Assembly (NCBI GenBank): GCA_907165135.1
Contig: OU015567.1
Span: 15,939,001-16,003,000 of the forward strand
DNA from: Oikopleura dioica
Taxonomy: Eukaryota > Chordata > Appendicularia > Copelata > Oikopleuridae
Reading direction: 5' to 3'
Length of the DNA: 64,000 nucleotides
Shown: piece after piece, positions 34,370-46,676 of the stretch
How positions within the stretch are numbered: position 1 is the first letter of the stretch
Layout of the letters: each line of letters starts with the position of its first letter
Translations under genes and position numbers: made by a program
Notes under the pieces: generated by a model
The model's database searches: none
What the model was told of the DNA's origin: nothing
Seen by the model: the letters and a program-made list of their open reading frames with translations, nothing else

Positions 34370-37110
34370 TCAAAAGTCAGACGGCAAAAAAGTGTGATGG
34401 AAACCGTAGGGCAAGCCAGTTACAGTTGTCGTGCATCGTGCGATTTCAGTCAACGTTTTCGCATCGAGAATGAGCAGAAACGCGGGCACGTCCTTTTTCG
34501 TGGAAACACAAATTGACAAAATGACACCATTGTCTTCTTCTCCCGGAGCACTTGGATCCGTCACGGATTTATTTTGAACAAAAACCGGTTCCGACGGAAA
34601 AATGTCTTTTTCGAGCCACATCTTAATGGAGAGCATTTCATCTCATGGCTTAACTTATTGAGAGCACCTTGATTTCCTTCGTGTTGACATTGACTTTGAC
34701 GATTCTGTCCGGCAGAATTGTGCCGAACCCGTTTCCGTACAAGTACGTGTAAGGAAGGCCGTTTAGCGCATAATTGTATCGCGGAAACTCGAATCCATAG
34801 AACCCGACCTTTTCGTCCGAGTTGTCAATCAACAACTCTTTTTCCAGCCAGACTGATCCGTCCTCTCTGAGAACGGCAGTGGCACTTGTTTTCAATTTTC
34901 CTTCGAGTCTCTTGTTAAGGTCCTCGCCCACTGTTGCCTTTTTCGGCAGTTTGATCGGGAAAACAAATCTCGCTAGTTCATTTTCACCCGCTTCTTTGAA
35001 CTTAATAATTCGTCACATTCGTAGTGAGTTACTAGCGATACCGCTTCATCGATCTCCGCTGCAGAGCGAGAACGAAGTGTCTCGATGTTGAAGAGATGAG
35101 CAGCTCCCTGGGCTTTGTAATTTGGGCAAGCGTCCCAAACGCAGAAAATTCCGCCGTCAACTAAACAATACTAATTTTAAGAAAATTCCACGTGCGACTC
35201 GATACCTTCGATTTCATAAGCATTTCCAAAGTGAAAGCTTCCCATGCCTTCCGTATTGATTTTTATTGGCAGAATTTCGCCGCTTTTGAAATCTGCAACT
35301 CGAATCGACGAGGGAACCAGGGTGAAAAATGGCGCGTGATTTGCCTGGGATCTCGCGCGCGCGGCAAAAAAACCTCCCAGAGCGCGTGGGAGGTGGCGCC
35401 ATTATCACAGAAAATTCTGTGAGGTACCTAAAAATCGAGATCACCCACGCGCTGTGAGCTCACAGAGAGCCTGGGAGCGCACGAGCACTACGGCTAGTGC
35501 TTTACGCGATGCGCGGCGAGCCCAAAAGCATAAGCGCGCCGTAATCTCAGTGGGGGCTTATTGTGACCATGTAGTCGAAATCAGATGCAAATAGTACCGG
35601 GTGATTAACACAAAAAAATTCCGGAAGTAAAATGGATCATGTTAGCTTACTAATTTAAAAGAAAAACAACTTCTGATCCGCGAAATTTACGCGAAGAATC
35701 ACCAAATTTTTCGTTATACAGTCATAAACAGTGAAAATAATTCTTTTTCTACCCTAGAATCCATCATCAGATGTTGTCAAGCATTTAATTTTTGTTCAGG
35801 ACGTCAGATCAGTTATAGTCTATAACTTATAGAGGGAAATGATGCTGCAGTTATTTTGGTATCATTGAAATCAGCTAGAAAATCTATATTTATAACTAAA
35901 TTTTCAACAAGAGCAAAGCATTTTCACCGTGAAAGTCCCTTTACATTCAAGCTTTGAGAAAAGCGTAAAGTCACTTCGCCTCGCGAAAAATTTAGCTCCC
36001 CACGCTCTGTGAGAAGCCAAAAACCTCCCACACGCCCTGGGAGGTTTTTTCACCGCGCGCGCGAGATCCCACAAATATCCCACGCCATTTTTCACCCTGG
36101 AGGGAACTTTCTTGTCGTAAAACATCGCCTCAGCTGGCGCAGCGTTGGTAAACTTTCGTGTGAGCATTTTCAACATGTTGATTCTAAAAAGCGTTGTTGA
36201 CAAAACTAATCCGAGTTCGTCGAAAAGCACCTGTAGGGCATTTCCAGAAATATAATGTGTTTCTTAGTGAGGCCAAAAGAATGGAAATAGCTCGGACATT
36301 TCGGATTTGTGGCTGGAAATTTGGCAACGATCTTCATTTTCTGAATTAAATCTAAAGAGAGTCAACCCTCCCGAGCGAGGATTACGTTGAAGTCGCCGGT
36401 GGGATCTACTTGGATCACATTGTAGCTGGTTTCTTTTCCAAAGCTGCTGCCCATGTTGAGAAACTCGCCGCTCGCCAGAGTATGGGGATGAGCGGTTGCC
36501 GTGTGCAAAGTCATGTAGTTGTTGTAGGCGATGCGTTCTCCTGTTTCTAGCGTTTTTGGATCCACTTCCCGAATCGCAGTAGTTTCCGTCATCGCGTACA
36601 CTTTATCGCCGATCGGCCACAAGTTTACATTGCAATTATCGTTCTGAACAAAATCAAAGACTCGAAAAGAACATGGTCTCCTGAGAAGACTTTGCTCAGG
36701 TTATCGGATTATTATTAATAATGTGTGGGCAATATTTGTAAACCTACTTGTCTGGGCGCTCGAAAATACGAAGCGAAACGGTCGAAGAGAGACAAGCACG
36801 GGTCTGAATATTTCGTCGGAGTTCCATAACCAGAAAGAATCCACCTGTCGAACTTTGTGTTCTTCTTGTAAACATCCGAGCGGAGAAACTTGTTTAAGTA
36901 ACGAGCTTTGCTGCGATCAACAAGGACTAGGGCCGTAGCTAGTAGCTACTGAAGCGTTTTGTCGAGCACGAGTTCCTGAGCCGTTTTTTATTTCGAATTT
37001 ATGCAGGAGAGCATGGCCGTCGAACCAGTGTACAACTGATTCTCCTCCCAGGTCCCACTGTCCAACTCCGTTGCGTAAAATTGTTCCTTCTAACCAATCT
37101 GGGATTTTTC
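34370..37110 (-). CDS. Carotenoid oxygenase / RPE65-BCO family
   Basis: Minus-strand exons 37110..36970, 36926..36748, 36643..about 36371, 36340..36231, 36183..about 36100, about 35317..35206, 35160..about 35042, 34998..34668, 34621..34370. The family cleaves or isomerises carotenoids/retinoids on a seven-bladed propeller holding Fe(II) by four His. All four His contexts are visible: TATAHPHT, YFHSFGLT, MGSFHFGNAYE and YGFHHTFL. Also GTILRNGVG, WFDGHALLHKF, PSEPVFV. The 5' start is not found. The exon 3/4 junction needs a GA or GG donor. A 782-base hAT-like element sits in the coding path at 35318; removing it with one duplicate restores KKVPSSIRVADF. Confidence 0.9.
35318..36099. mobile_element. 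hAT-like MITE inside the RPE65-family coding path
   Basis: Ends CAGGGTGAAAAATGGCG and CGCCATTTTTCACCCTG, terminal repeats extending about 75 bases with CTCGCGCGCGCGG and CCTCCCAG blocks. The exact 8-base duplication GAGGGAAC flanks it (35310-35317, 36100-36107). CAGGGTG ends plus 8-base duplications fit hAT elements. Confidence 0.85.
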
Positions 37111-37327
37111 CTGAGTACGGTTTTTTTCATTTTGCTGTAATTATTTATTTTTATTTAAGAAAACGATGCAAATTATGACGCAACGAAAATTTTTCCATGG
37201 CGAAAGAATTGCATTGATTGTCAAATTTCATATGATATATTATAATAAATATAATATTATTTATATAATATAATTAAATATAATATAATTATATATTAAA
37301 TATAATTCTTTTGCATCAGGGAATAAT

Positions 37328-40300
37328 TTAACAAAAAACTGCTCCTGTGATTGTCGTTGACTGTTCCTGCTCAAGCTCCGGGACTGTCTGGACAAGCTGG
37401 TGAACCGCCACTGTAGCTGGCATCTCGGGCGAGTTTCTCTTGGAATCAAGTACTTCTGGAAGCTGCCGTCGGACTTGACATCTACCGCGTAAGATCGTGA
37501 GTGCCCTCCTGGACTCTCTTGTGACCTTCTTGCCTAACATTTACGCGATGCGTAAATATTGACTCTTGAAATAAGAAAAATACGTCCTTTCCCTTAATTT
37601 TTTCGCTTTCGAAACAAATTGACCCTCATTCGGAAGAAAGTGGCCTCATGCGTAGGCAACTATCAACCGGGTACTACCCGCAAGCCATTTTTAAACATTC
37701 TGTCCAGTTCAGGTTAACTGGGGTCGCTTTTCGCCAAAGATAAATAAGTTTCTTGTTTGCATGAGAAAACGCTGATTTTCCGCATTTTAGCGAAGGGTCT
37801 GCTAGTTTCGATGCAAGGCAATTAATTAATAATCAAGTGGATTCTCAAATTGCTTATTTTTAATTTATTTACAGTTTTGTCAAAATTGACTCTTTATTTT
37901 CCCGTTTTGGCAGCTGCATGTCGAGCAAGAATAGCACCTTTTCGTTTTCAATTTTTCCGTCTTGATCGTGTTCAAGAGCTGAAGCCTTTAGTTTGGCAAA
38001 ATCGAAAGAGGGCGTACCATAGAGAGCTGATCCTCGATCTTGTCAAGATTCGTGTTTCTTTCGTCGTTGTGACTGAAACTGGAGTTGGCGCTCTTTTGCG
38101 GCTGGAGCATCGGAACTCGCTGCTCGTAAACAAGCTCTTGATCCCTTTGCGGGCAGGGAGGAGAGCTTGCGCTTTCGCTGATCTGTTTTCGAATCTAAAT
38201 TTTCAGTTTTCTTGGCCTGCAATTTTGATAATTCAATGCCCGGCCCTTTTTCGGCTTACCTTTGCCCATCTGCGAAAAGCGGGCGGAGCCGGTTGCTGAA
38301 TCGCGTGTTGCTGCCTTTCGCAGTCCATGTCTAACGTCGTCTGCGGCGAGTCGAAATCGGAATGGCTCTCTGTTCCCTCCTGGTGCGACTCCGCGCTCTG
38401 TTGATGCTCATTTCTTTGGGCAGGATTCGATTCTGACCCCATTTGCGTGTTGAACTCGTGACTGAGCAACAGTGAAAAACAAAATTAAAAAGAAGGGCAC
38501 CTGATATATTGTCTGATTTTGCGCCACTTCATCAAACTTCGCTGAAAATTTTCCTCGCAGGTTTTTCGACTGATCGCGCTCATCCCTCGCCGGAAGGAGA
38601 CGTTTTTTCGCGAGTTCGAGAAGCTAGCGTTTTTGAAACTTCCAATCACCGAGGCTCGTTTCCGAAGACGGTAGTATTTCCACGAGCATTGGATCACTCT
38701 TTCAGACGTGATCGAAGTTATTCAAATTTTAAAGACACTAATCATTTTAGTGAAGGGAACTCCTTCTGCCTGGAGAATATCCGGCTATTAATTTACTAAG
38801 TTAATTCTACTGAAACCGAAAACTTTCAATAGGTCATTGACAATCACTTTCCTGGCAGCAGCTTCCATTTTGAGTCTGTGAAATCGCTGGCGTTTAATTG
38901 CCGCTAGAATGCGCCGCTCATTCGGCTTAAGAAAATCATGAAAATGATGAAAACCAGGATGCCTTATTTTGAGTCTTTGGCTACTTACGGGAATTTCGAG
39001 CCAATCTCTCATCACTCCAATCATCAGAGCGGTCAACAGAGTGCCGAGAATCGAGGCGATGCCGACAAAAATCCTGCCTCCAGAAGAATTGGGCACTACG
39101 TCTCCAAAGCCAAGATTAGTAATCGACACAACGACCAGCCAGACCATGTTCTTAAAATGTTTTAAAAGCGTCTTTTATTTGGCCCGTAACCGCAATCGTG
39201 TATTATTTATTTCTATCGATTTCAGAAGCATTTTGTTAATATCAAATACCTCGAGTTTAAGGCTGCTGTTATCGCTGGCCCGTTCGAAGACGAAAACAAC
39301 GTAGCCAAGACCAAAGACGCAGAAGAAGTAAATTGCCAACAAGACCTTTAATTTTGAAAGGACAGTTTTTCTTCAATTTTGTTACCTGCGCTGGGTGTTT
39401 GAGAAAATGCGTCTTGATTAAAAATGTATCTTCGAAGGTAATCTTCACCAGCGAGGAAAGCACATTCGTCAGTCTACCGAATCAACAGTAGTCAGGCAGG
39501 CAACTCGAAAAGCGAACCTGTGGTAGCGAAGTTCGTTGTGTTCCTTGAGCAGCTTTATGACTGAGCGGGATGATTAGCGCATGAATGTATAATTTGACTC
39601 CCTCCGAGAGTGGCTCACCTTGATAAAGCCGGATCATTGGGATTAGCTGCCACTCGGGCCTCAAAATTAGGTTCAAATACACAATCCATTACTGCTGTCT
39701 GTGGCTGCTATTGAACCGTTCCTGAAGCTGGCGTCGAAGCCAGGAGGCATGTGAATTGTGCACAGAATGCACTCCAGGATAAATAGAATCGCCATTGGAC
39801 TAGTTAGAACGCCAGTCTGGCCTCGGATGAGATACCGTTTTATTCTCATTACGCGTAGCTCCCCAGTGTAATACTGGACGCGCGATGGCCAGACCCTAAT
39901 CAAAAATAAGCTTGATTACTTTTTTCGCGAACTTTCGATGATGAATTTCATTGGCCATCGTTTCCTGGTAAAGAGCATAATTCATAAATATACTTATGAT
40001 TGCGAGGGAAAGCTTCAAAAAAGAGGTGAAGAAAAGTATTCTTGGGCATGTTTGACGGATATCTTCGAAAGTGAACTAAAAGCAAATGGAAATTTTTACG
40101 TAGACAAGGGTTATCCTTCGACCATCCGTCTCAAGAATCTGGAGCTCACAAAAGTGGAACTTCTTTATTTATTGCAGCAAAATTGAACGAATAAGGTTAC
40201 CTGTTCGAGGCGGCAGGACATAGTTGTGCCATTAAGAATTTTAATGCATAATATATTATTTCTTGCATAAGAGGTTTCGATGTCTACGACGGCGATGATA

Positions 40301-40365
40301 ACTTGAAATGAGCTCGATATTGTCATAAAACATGAATTAGATATGAGAAAGGAAAAGCGAGCCCT
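37328..40365 (-). CDS. KCNN-like (small-conductance) potassium channel
   Basis: About ten minus-strand exons between 40365 and 37328. Order seen: S1-S2 region (SSSFQVIIAVVDIET), S3 (MAILFILECILCTIHMPPG, like the SK-channel MLVCAIHPIPG), S4 (WQLIPMIRLYQVIKLLKEH), S4-S5 (LSSLVKITFEDTFLIKTH), S5 (AIYFFCVFGLGYVVFVF), pore and S6 (WLVVVSITNLGFGDVVP; GTLLTALMIGVMRDWLEI), then the helical calmodulin-binding-type region and a Gln/Ser-rich tail ending at 37328. The filter reads GFGD instead of GYGD. The S3-S4 junction suggests a GA-AG intron. The N-terminal exon is missing from the model and the last two junctions are uncertain. Confidence 0.75.
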
Positions 40366-41858
40366 CGCCTGATAAAGCACAAAGTGAAAATATTATTCTT
40401 GAGTATTTAGTCAGATGGGCGTGAATGCGGCTGAGGAGTATGTCTCGGACTTGAAACTCTTTCAAATCTTTCAGACGGCTTCGTTCTAAAAAAGCACTGA
40501 ATAAAGCTCCAACTGTAACTGAAAAACCTCTACTCGCAGCCTCAAGTAAAGCCTTTTACTTTGATCAAAAAATATCTTTCTGAGCTGATTTAAATTTGAG
40601 AGTATTTTTTGAGGTAATTACTTATAAAAAATTAATAATTGATGAATCGAAATCGAGATTGGCAGACTTTTGCAAAAATACATCGAGTCTATTTTAATTT
40701 TAATTTTAATTTTTAATGAAACTGGCCGTAAGCTTAACAAACCAGCAGAATGAAACCTTCTTTTCAAAATGTCAAAAGAAACATAGACTATTAGCGCATT
40801 GAGCTGGATAAATTACCAGTGATATATCGACCTGGTAATATATAGGCTAAAAGCCTCGGTTGACAGCATTCGATTTGGCTGTTTTGAAAAAAATGCATTT
40901 TTTTAAGTCAATGCAGTTAAAATAAAAAAAAAGATAAACTTTAAGTTAACTCGAGATTAATTTTGCAAACTCATTTATCTTCACTGATTTCAACTGTTAT
41001 CAATTCAACAAGTTATTTACTGTACTGTAATTATGAGATATGAAAGAAAATAGTAATAAAACTTTGAAGAGGAAATTTATTTCAAGTCCTGCATCCGAAA
41101 AAATCATTATTTTGAATATTCTCGTTGATCTGGCCTTAAAAAATCTATCTCTACTCGACTTTTTCATAAAAAGCAGATTCTCTCTTGTGTCCTTTCCAAT
41201 CACTGAAAATACCTTTTGCAACGAAAGCCCAAAAGCCTGTCTTCTTTCCCATTTCCAGGCGGCTTATCTCTTTACCCCGAAATCACTTTTATTGGGTCAT
41301 CGAGGGAGCTTAATCCCATTGCTGATGAATGTTTATATCGCTTTCTTGTTGAGCAGTTCCGATTTGATTTTCGATTATATTCTCACTATTCTTTAAAATA
41401 AAGATCGCTTTTGCAAGGCAGTGGAAGGCGCCTGTGTCAAGATAGAGAGGACTCTTATTGTGCCCCAGTGCGCCGCCGACAAATCGCGCGAACTTAGGTC
41501 ACTGCATCGTGTCCAGCGATACTGTCTCGCGTCCGAGCATGTAATCGCCCAATACACCAGTAAAATCTCATCTTTTGATTTAAGCTCTCGAAAGAAAGGA
41601 AGAGGCTTTGAGTCAAAAAGTAAAGAACTTGGCGAGATCGACTTCTTCACTTTTAGTGAGCATAATATTTTTGATAATTTATTAACAATTTGACAACAAA
41701 AGGCAATTGAATCCATAATAGAACGATGAATTCACTGTATGAAATATACTGTATATTCGGAATATAATATTCCTTCAAGAGATATGCAGGTTTTTCAAAT
41801 CATCTATTATTCAGTCACAGAAAAGTAGCCGTCGTAGTAATTTAAACTGTAATGAGTT
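40366..41858. other. Gene-poor region
   Basis: AT-rich; the N-terminal exon of the potassium channel probably lies here. Two overlapping weak frames (41040-41396 + and 41716-41393 minus) have no recognisable content. Confidence 0.35.
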
Positions 41859-43163
41859 TCATTTGTTCCCTTGGACGACTGCGAGGCATTCTTCTTGTGT
41901 CAGTTGCACGCCGTCATCGTTGTAAAAATAGAAATCGAAGCAATCTGATTACGTTTGTTCATTTCAAAAGATTTTATAACAGAAAGACTAACCCGAAGGA
42001 GTTGCCGGAGCCCCGCTTGAATCTCCGTAAAAATCGTCGTAATTTTCGTCAATTCTCGTCGTCGTTGTTGGCTTAGTCGTTCTCTTCGTCGTTCTCATGC
42101 GTGTTGTTGTTGTAACTGTAGTTGGAGAATTCGTCCAGTTGTAGCGGGTCCACTGAACTGGTTTTCTTCTCGTGGTTAGGGCGCTTGTCGGGCGCGGTCG
42201 AGGCGATGTTCTCGTCGTTGTCCGCCGCGTTGTGGTTGATCCTTGCGTACTTTTGCTTCCAGCCGTCACTGGTGGTCTCCAAGTCGGCGGATTGTAGTTC
42301 ATCGCATGATTCAAGTATTTCTGGCGGAGACTTTCCATTTTTTCGGTGCTCTCCAACTTAAAAATAACTACTTTTCGTTTCTATTTTTTGGTCTGATCTT
42401 ATTGTCACGTGAGCTAAGGTTATCATTGGTAAGCAGCGATACATACAGATCAAATCGATTTGAGAACAAACTCACCGGGGGAATTTCTGTTGAGCTCGGG
42501 CTGAGTGTGATATCAGCAAAGTAACGCTCCCGAGTTCCATCTTGGTTCACATTGTACTTTGCATTTTCAGAAAAGCCTGCGCCGTTTTCGGACTGCGTTT
42601 TTTCTTTCAACGGATTGAAAATTTCTACTGCCCCAAAAAAGGCGGTAAAAAAGTAAATAAGCTTGAGTTTGAAAACTTTGAACCCTTGGCGATTTGAAGC
42701 GTCTCCTTGTAAGATGTTTTCATGGGAGCGGGAGGAGAGCTCATTCCAGCAGCCGTTTCCTCCTCCTCACCTATTGTAAAAATATGAGAAAGCTTCAATG
42801 AAGCTTCATTGAACAGACTGTAGAGAGGCGTGAATAACTTACATGCAGAAATCTGGCAGTACTGAAACTGTCTTTCAGGGGAGACTTTGACGAAGCACCA
42901 AGGGCCGTTTGAATCGTTATCTGGGTTTCGGCAGTAATTTTTTCGAGGCCAGCATTCGGAAATTTTCCAGAGGAGGGGTGGAATTTCAAATTGTCTTTTT
43001 CTTGCTTGTACATTACTGTAAATAAATTATAACTAACCATCGAGTGCACTCCACGGCAGGCACTTGGCACCTCGTTTTCCAACACTCATCGTTCCCCTGT
43101 AATCTTTTCCCAGAGGGTCTTCTTTCATCAGGCATTCGGCATCACGAGTCTCCGCCGTGGATT
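41859..43163 (-). CDS. Kringle-domain protein with Thr/Arg-rich region
   Basis: Minus-strand exons 43163..43038, 43015..42843, 42770..42684, 42627..42476, 42356..41993, 41944..41859. One kringle is clear: C-LMKEDPLGKDYRGTMSVGK, AKCLPWSA, FPNAGLEKNYCRNPD, NGPWCFV and QFQYCQISAC, with the conserved Cys set. After it comes an acidic linker, then a basic Thr-rich stretch (TTTRRTTTRTSPRPRP) that may be glycosylated, then an acidic end. Kringles are extracellular binding modules, so the protein should be secreted or an ectodomain, but no signal-peptide exon was found. The first intron of the model is only 22 bases. No protease domain is present. Confidence 0.75.
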
Positions 43164-44871
43164 CTTAAGATTAACTCACTTCAGCCTCTAAAGTCGTCGA
43201 GGATTAATCTCAACCGACAGATTCATCAAAGTCACCTCCATATACAGTTTATTGCTAGCTACATATTACCGTTAATATGTATTAAACAGTGAGTCGGTGA
43301 TAATCACACTTCATACATTTACAGACATCTCACATAGCCTATGTCACATAGGCTATGTGACATAAGGCCGTACATACATTCAGACTTGATGTGCAGACAT
43401 TCAGAAATGTCTGAAGGAATGTGTCGTTACCTCTTACAAATGTATTCGGAAAAAGCTCGAGAGTGCTTTTTTGGCGACTTGAGTAGATATCTGATAGAAG
43501 AGTATCTTTTATTAGCTACCAAGATGAAAGCAGAAGATTTGACAGATAAACCTAACCCTAAAGTCTGTACAAATTTTGCGGCCGAAATCGGTAGCAGAGT
43601 AATTTTATCGAGCCAGAACCGCCGGTTAAAAGATCAGTTTCGACATTTACGTTACCAACCAAACCGATTTAGTATAAAATGGCGTTCGGTTCTCCCAAAA
43701 AAATTTTTCGTTCGGGTTTAAGGAGGTGTGGGGCGGTTTTCGGGAAATTGACCATTTTCAAACAGCCCTCAGGCTCAGATGGGTAAGAAAATTATTAAAA
43801 ACTCTTCTTCTACTTATAGATTGGACCTTAAACTAGAGTTGAAAATTTTTTCAGAAAAAATTATTAAGGGATTCTGCCTATAGACTCTATAGTATAGAGA
43901 GCTCAGCTTCAAGTCATGTCCGTGAAAATCACCATTTTGCGTCATTTTTGAACGCGATTTTTTTAATGAAAAAAATTTTATTTTTTAAAACTTAGATGAT
44001 AAAAAGAAACTTCCATCGCTGTTCTAGGGTTGAATTGAAAGAATTTACTTTTTCGCAAAAATTGCTTATTTAAAAACTTCAATCAAAAATTGGGTTTCAA
44101 ATTGTCAAAAAGATGAGATTTAAAATTGCACTAACTCGTAATACAGTTAGATAAGTGAGTCACTGTAATGAATAAAAATACTCAGCGAGTCGTAAGCTTT
44201 CTAAAAATATTAAAATAATTGCATTTGTGAGACTTTAAAAAATCTAATTTCACGAATTTTCATAGAAATGTCAATTTTCAATCCCGTTTTTCACCAACTT
44301 TTGTTGACATTGAAAAATAAAGCTAGGGACCTTTTTGATGCTCTTGATGTGGGCTTTCTAAAAATGGAAAGAAAATTTTAAAATTCGAATTTTCGCCAAA
44401 CCGCCCCATACCTCCTTAAGGAATGAAATTTAATTTTCATTTTTCACATCTCAGTTTACTTGTTCGCAGTGTGCATATTTTGGAGCAGTACATAATTTTG
44501 GGTTCTACCTAATCTATATCTTTGTCAATAAAAATAAGCAGTTTATCGACCGGAATAATTATTGGAAAAAACGAAACCCGAAATTGGCAATTTTCCGATC
44601 AAAAACTTCTGTCTTGGTCTCTTTTCCTGGTCTGTCGTCTGCCAGCCATGAATTAATAGAATACTTTAATAAATTGATCATCTTTTCGCTCCGCTCCGCA
44701 TAAATTGTGAAAAAATCGTGCTAAAAAGAATTAAAAATTAAGCGTTGTTGGGAAAACGAAAAACCTCTTGGCTCCCTTGGTGAAACGTCCAGTCGCATAG
44801 GTCCTCTACCCCACGTTCGGTACTTTTTTGGCTTCTTCGATTTCCATTCAGAAAAGTTATTTTATTTCACG
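43164..44871. other. Repeat-bearing spacer
   Basis: Contains the palindrome CATAGCCTATGTCACATAGG...CTATGTGACATA near 43335 and the TTAA-ended element at 43718. The upstream exon of the kringle gene should lie in this region but was not recognised. Confidence 0.35.
43718..44419. mobile_element. TTAA-ended element with 22-base terminal repeats
   Basis: TTAAGGAGGTGTGGGGCGGT and ACCGCCCCATACCTCCTTAA are inverted repeats with one mismatch; 702 bases, AT-rich inside, no coding frame. Confidence 0.8.
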
Positions 44872-45664
44872 AGCCAATGCCTAGGTTTATATTCAAATGT
44901 CAAGAGAATGGTGTTATTGAGTTGAATTTTTTCTTCGATCATCGCAAAAAATGCGTTTTTTACTCGCTTCGGGAACATATTTAGCTTGATAATTCCGTCG
45001 TTGTCGATGTTCCAGTGTCCATTTCTACCTGCTCTTTTAGAAACGCTTTAAAATTGTATGTGCATTATAAGTCCTGAAACTACAATCTGTATAAAAAGAA
45101 GCGACGTTCCTGGCGATGGCCGTGATTCCAAAGAATTCTTGGGAGAAATCGAACTCGTTCGTGGACATGAATGTCGCTTCGAAAGCTTTGATTCGGATAG
45201 TAGGGTATCCTTCGACTTGGGGCGGAAGGAGAAACGAATCGACAGAAGAGTAGTCCCGGTTGTATTTGATATTTTTGTAGTTTTCGTCTTTCCATGCTTT
45301 CATAGGATGCCTTTCCAGTTTCATAATATTGAATACAATCAATTGAATAGACTCTGAGGAACAGAACGAGTAGTCATCAGATTCCTGAATATTTTGAAAA
45401 AGGACTTCTGCCCTCCAATCTCCCAGCGATGCAGTCAGCTTCGATTCGTGGCTCATAATTCGAGGATCTGCCGCACATGGTGCCAGTACGCACATACTGC
45501 CGGTTGACGCACTCGTAGTAGGGCTCGATCCAAGGCTTCAAAAAATCGTTGACCCTTTTTCCGGGGTAGATTTGGTGAGATTTCTCTGGAATTCTTCCCA
45601 TTTGCGGGTGCGGACCGGCAGCTACTGCGCCCAAAACCGGGGCAATCAAGCTTTCTAGTCTCAT
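44872..45664 (-). CDS. Small secreted protein of unknown family
   Basis: Minus-strand model: 45664 to about 45505, about 45440 to 45078, about 45017 to 44872. MRLESLIAPVLGAVAAG is a signal peptide. The mature part of about 200 residues has LTASLGDWRAEVLFQNIQ, FEATFMSTNEFDFSQEFFGI, then GHWNIDNDGIIKLNMFPKR and a basic end. The first junction is chosen because two long frames overlap at 45377-45495 and only a GTGCGT donor with an AAG acceptor joins them; the second uses GTTTCAG. Three or four cysteines suggest disulfides. The family is not recognised. Confidence 0.6.
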
Positions 45665-46676
45665 TGCTCGATTCTGTCAGGAAGAAATAATCAGGACTTC
45701 GTTCGAATCTGCAGAAGCTCATTGTTTGTCTTCGGCGAATTCGTAAACAAAACAAATACCTGAACAAATATCTTTTTGCTGATTTTTTTGCTGAAATCAA
45801 CGAAGATACTTTCCAAATTACTTTCCAGAAAATTGTTCCTGAAAAGGACGAACTTCATGAGACTTTTTCACTTGCGTCGAGGTGAGCCTCGCTCTCTCGT
45901 GCAAAGTTGGCAAACACGGAAAAGCCGCCTTTTTGCCTATGGTCGACGTGTGATAATTTTAAAACTATTTGTGGGCAAGGAAATCGTAAATAATCTGCTA
46001 ACTGCAGTTTTCTTCAGCTCGTCCGGGCAAATTGAATGGTGGGTCTAACTCTTGAGTATTCTAAGGATTGGCGGGTCAACCGGCTGGTTACTGTAAAGCA
46101 CGTTGTCACCGGCCGTTTTTTTCTAGAAATGATAGACTTATGATCATCGAACACTCGACCTGGTCGGATTGGTTGGTAGCCGACCCTAGACAGTCGGTTA
46201 AAAGACAAGAATTTTTCGATTTCCTAAAAATGCTACTAATACCATTAAATAATGTTATTGTCACTATATATTATATTTTTATTAATATAAAATTACTAAA
46301 GAGCATAATACTCTATCAGAAATTAGTAATGAAAAACGGGGAAAGAGGCCGTCTCGCTGCGTCGCCGCCAAAAGGATCATGCCTGGGGCCAAATTCGAAA
46401 TTTGGCGAATCTCGATTTTCTCCGGCGAAGTTGGTGTTTTCCCAATTAGGAGATCCCTTTTTCGCCCAGAAATCAATTTGTGTTCGCCCTCTCGGACTTT
46501 CGCTTTTTCTGGGTAGTATGAGTCAGCACGGAGGAGTGACGTCACGCTTGGTTTTAATCAAATGGGAAGAGAGGGCTCTGAAGCGCTGAAAAGGAAGAAA
46601 ATAATTTTCGACTCGTAAAAACGGAAACTCTAAATGTCGAGAAAGCAGATACAGTAGAGTGCCGACGGAAATCGAA
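45665..46676. other. Spacer, no supported gene
   Basis: A 173-codon + frame at 46068-46589 has no recognisable content, an AT-rich middle and no neighbouring exon pattern, so it is not called. Confidence 0.35.

Noticed and set aside
39938-40186. An 82-codon + frame inside the potassium-channel intron
   Set aside because: Reasonable composition but no promoter, signal or family; left uncalled.
41040-41716. Two overlapping frames, one per strand
   Set aside because: AT-rich or unrecognisable; neither links to a splice-consistent gene.
43341-43721. A 126-codon + frame
   Set aside because: Starts in a palindrome and ends at the edge of a TTAA-ended element; no recognisable domain.
46068-46589. 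A 173-codon + frame
   Set aside because: No family resemblance, AT-rich middle, odd composition, no promoter or splice partners.
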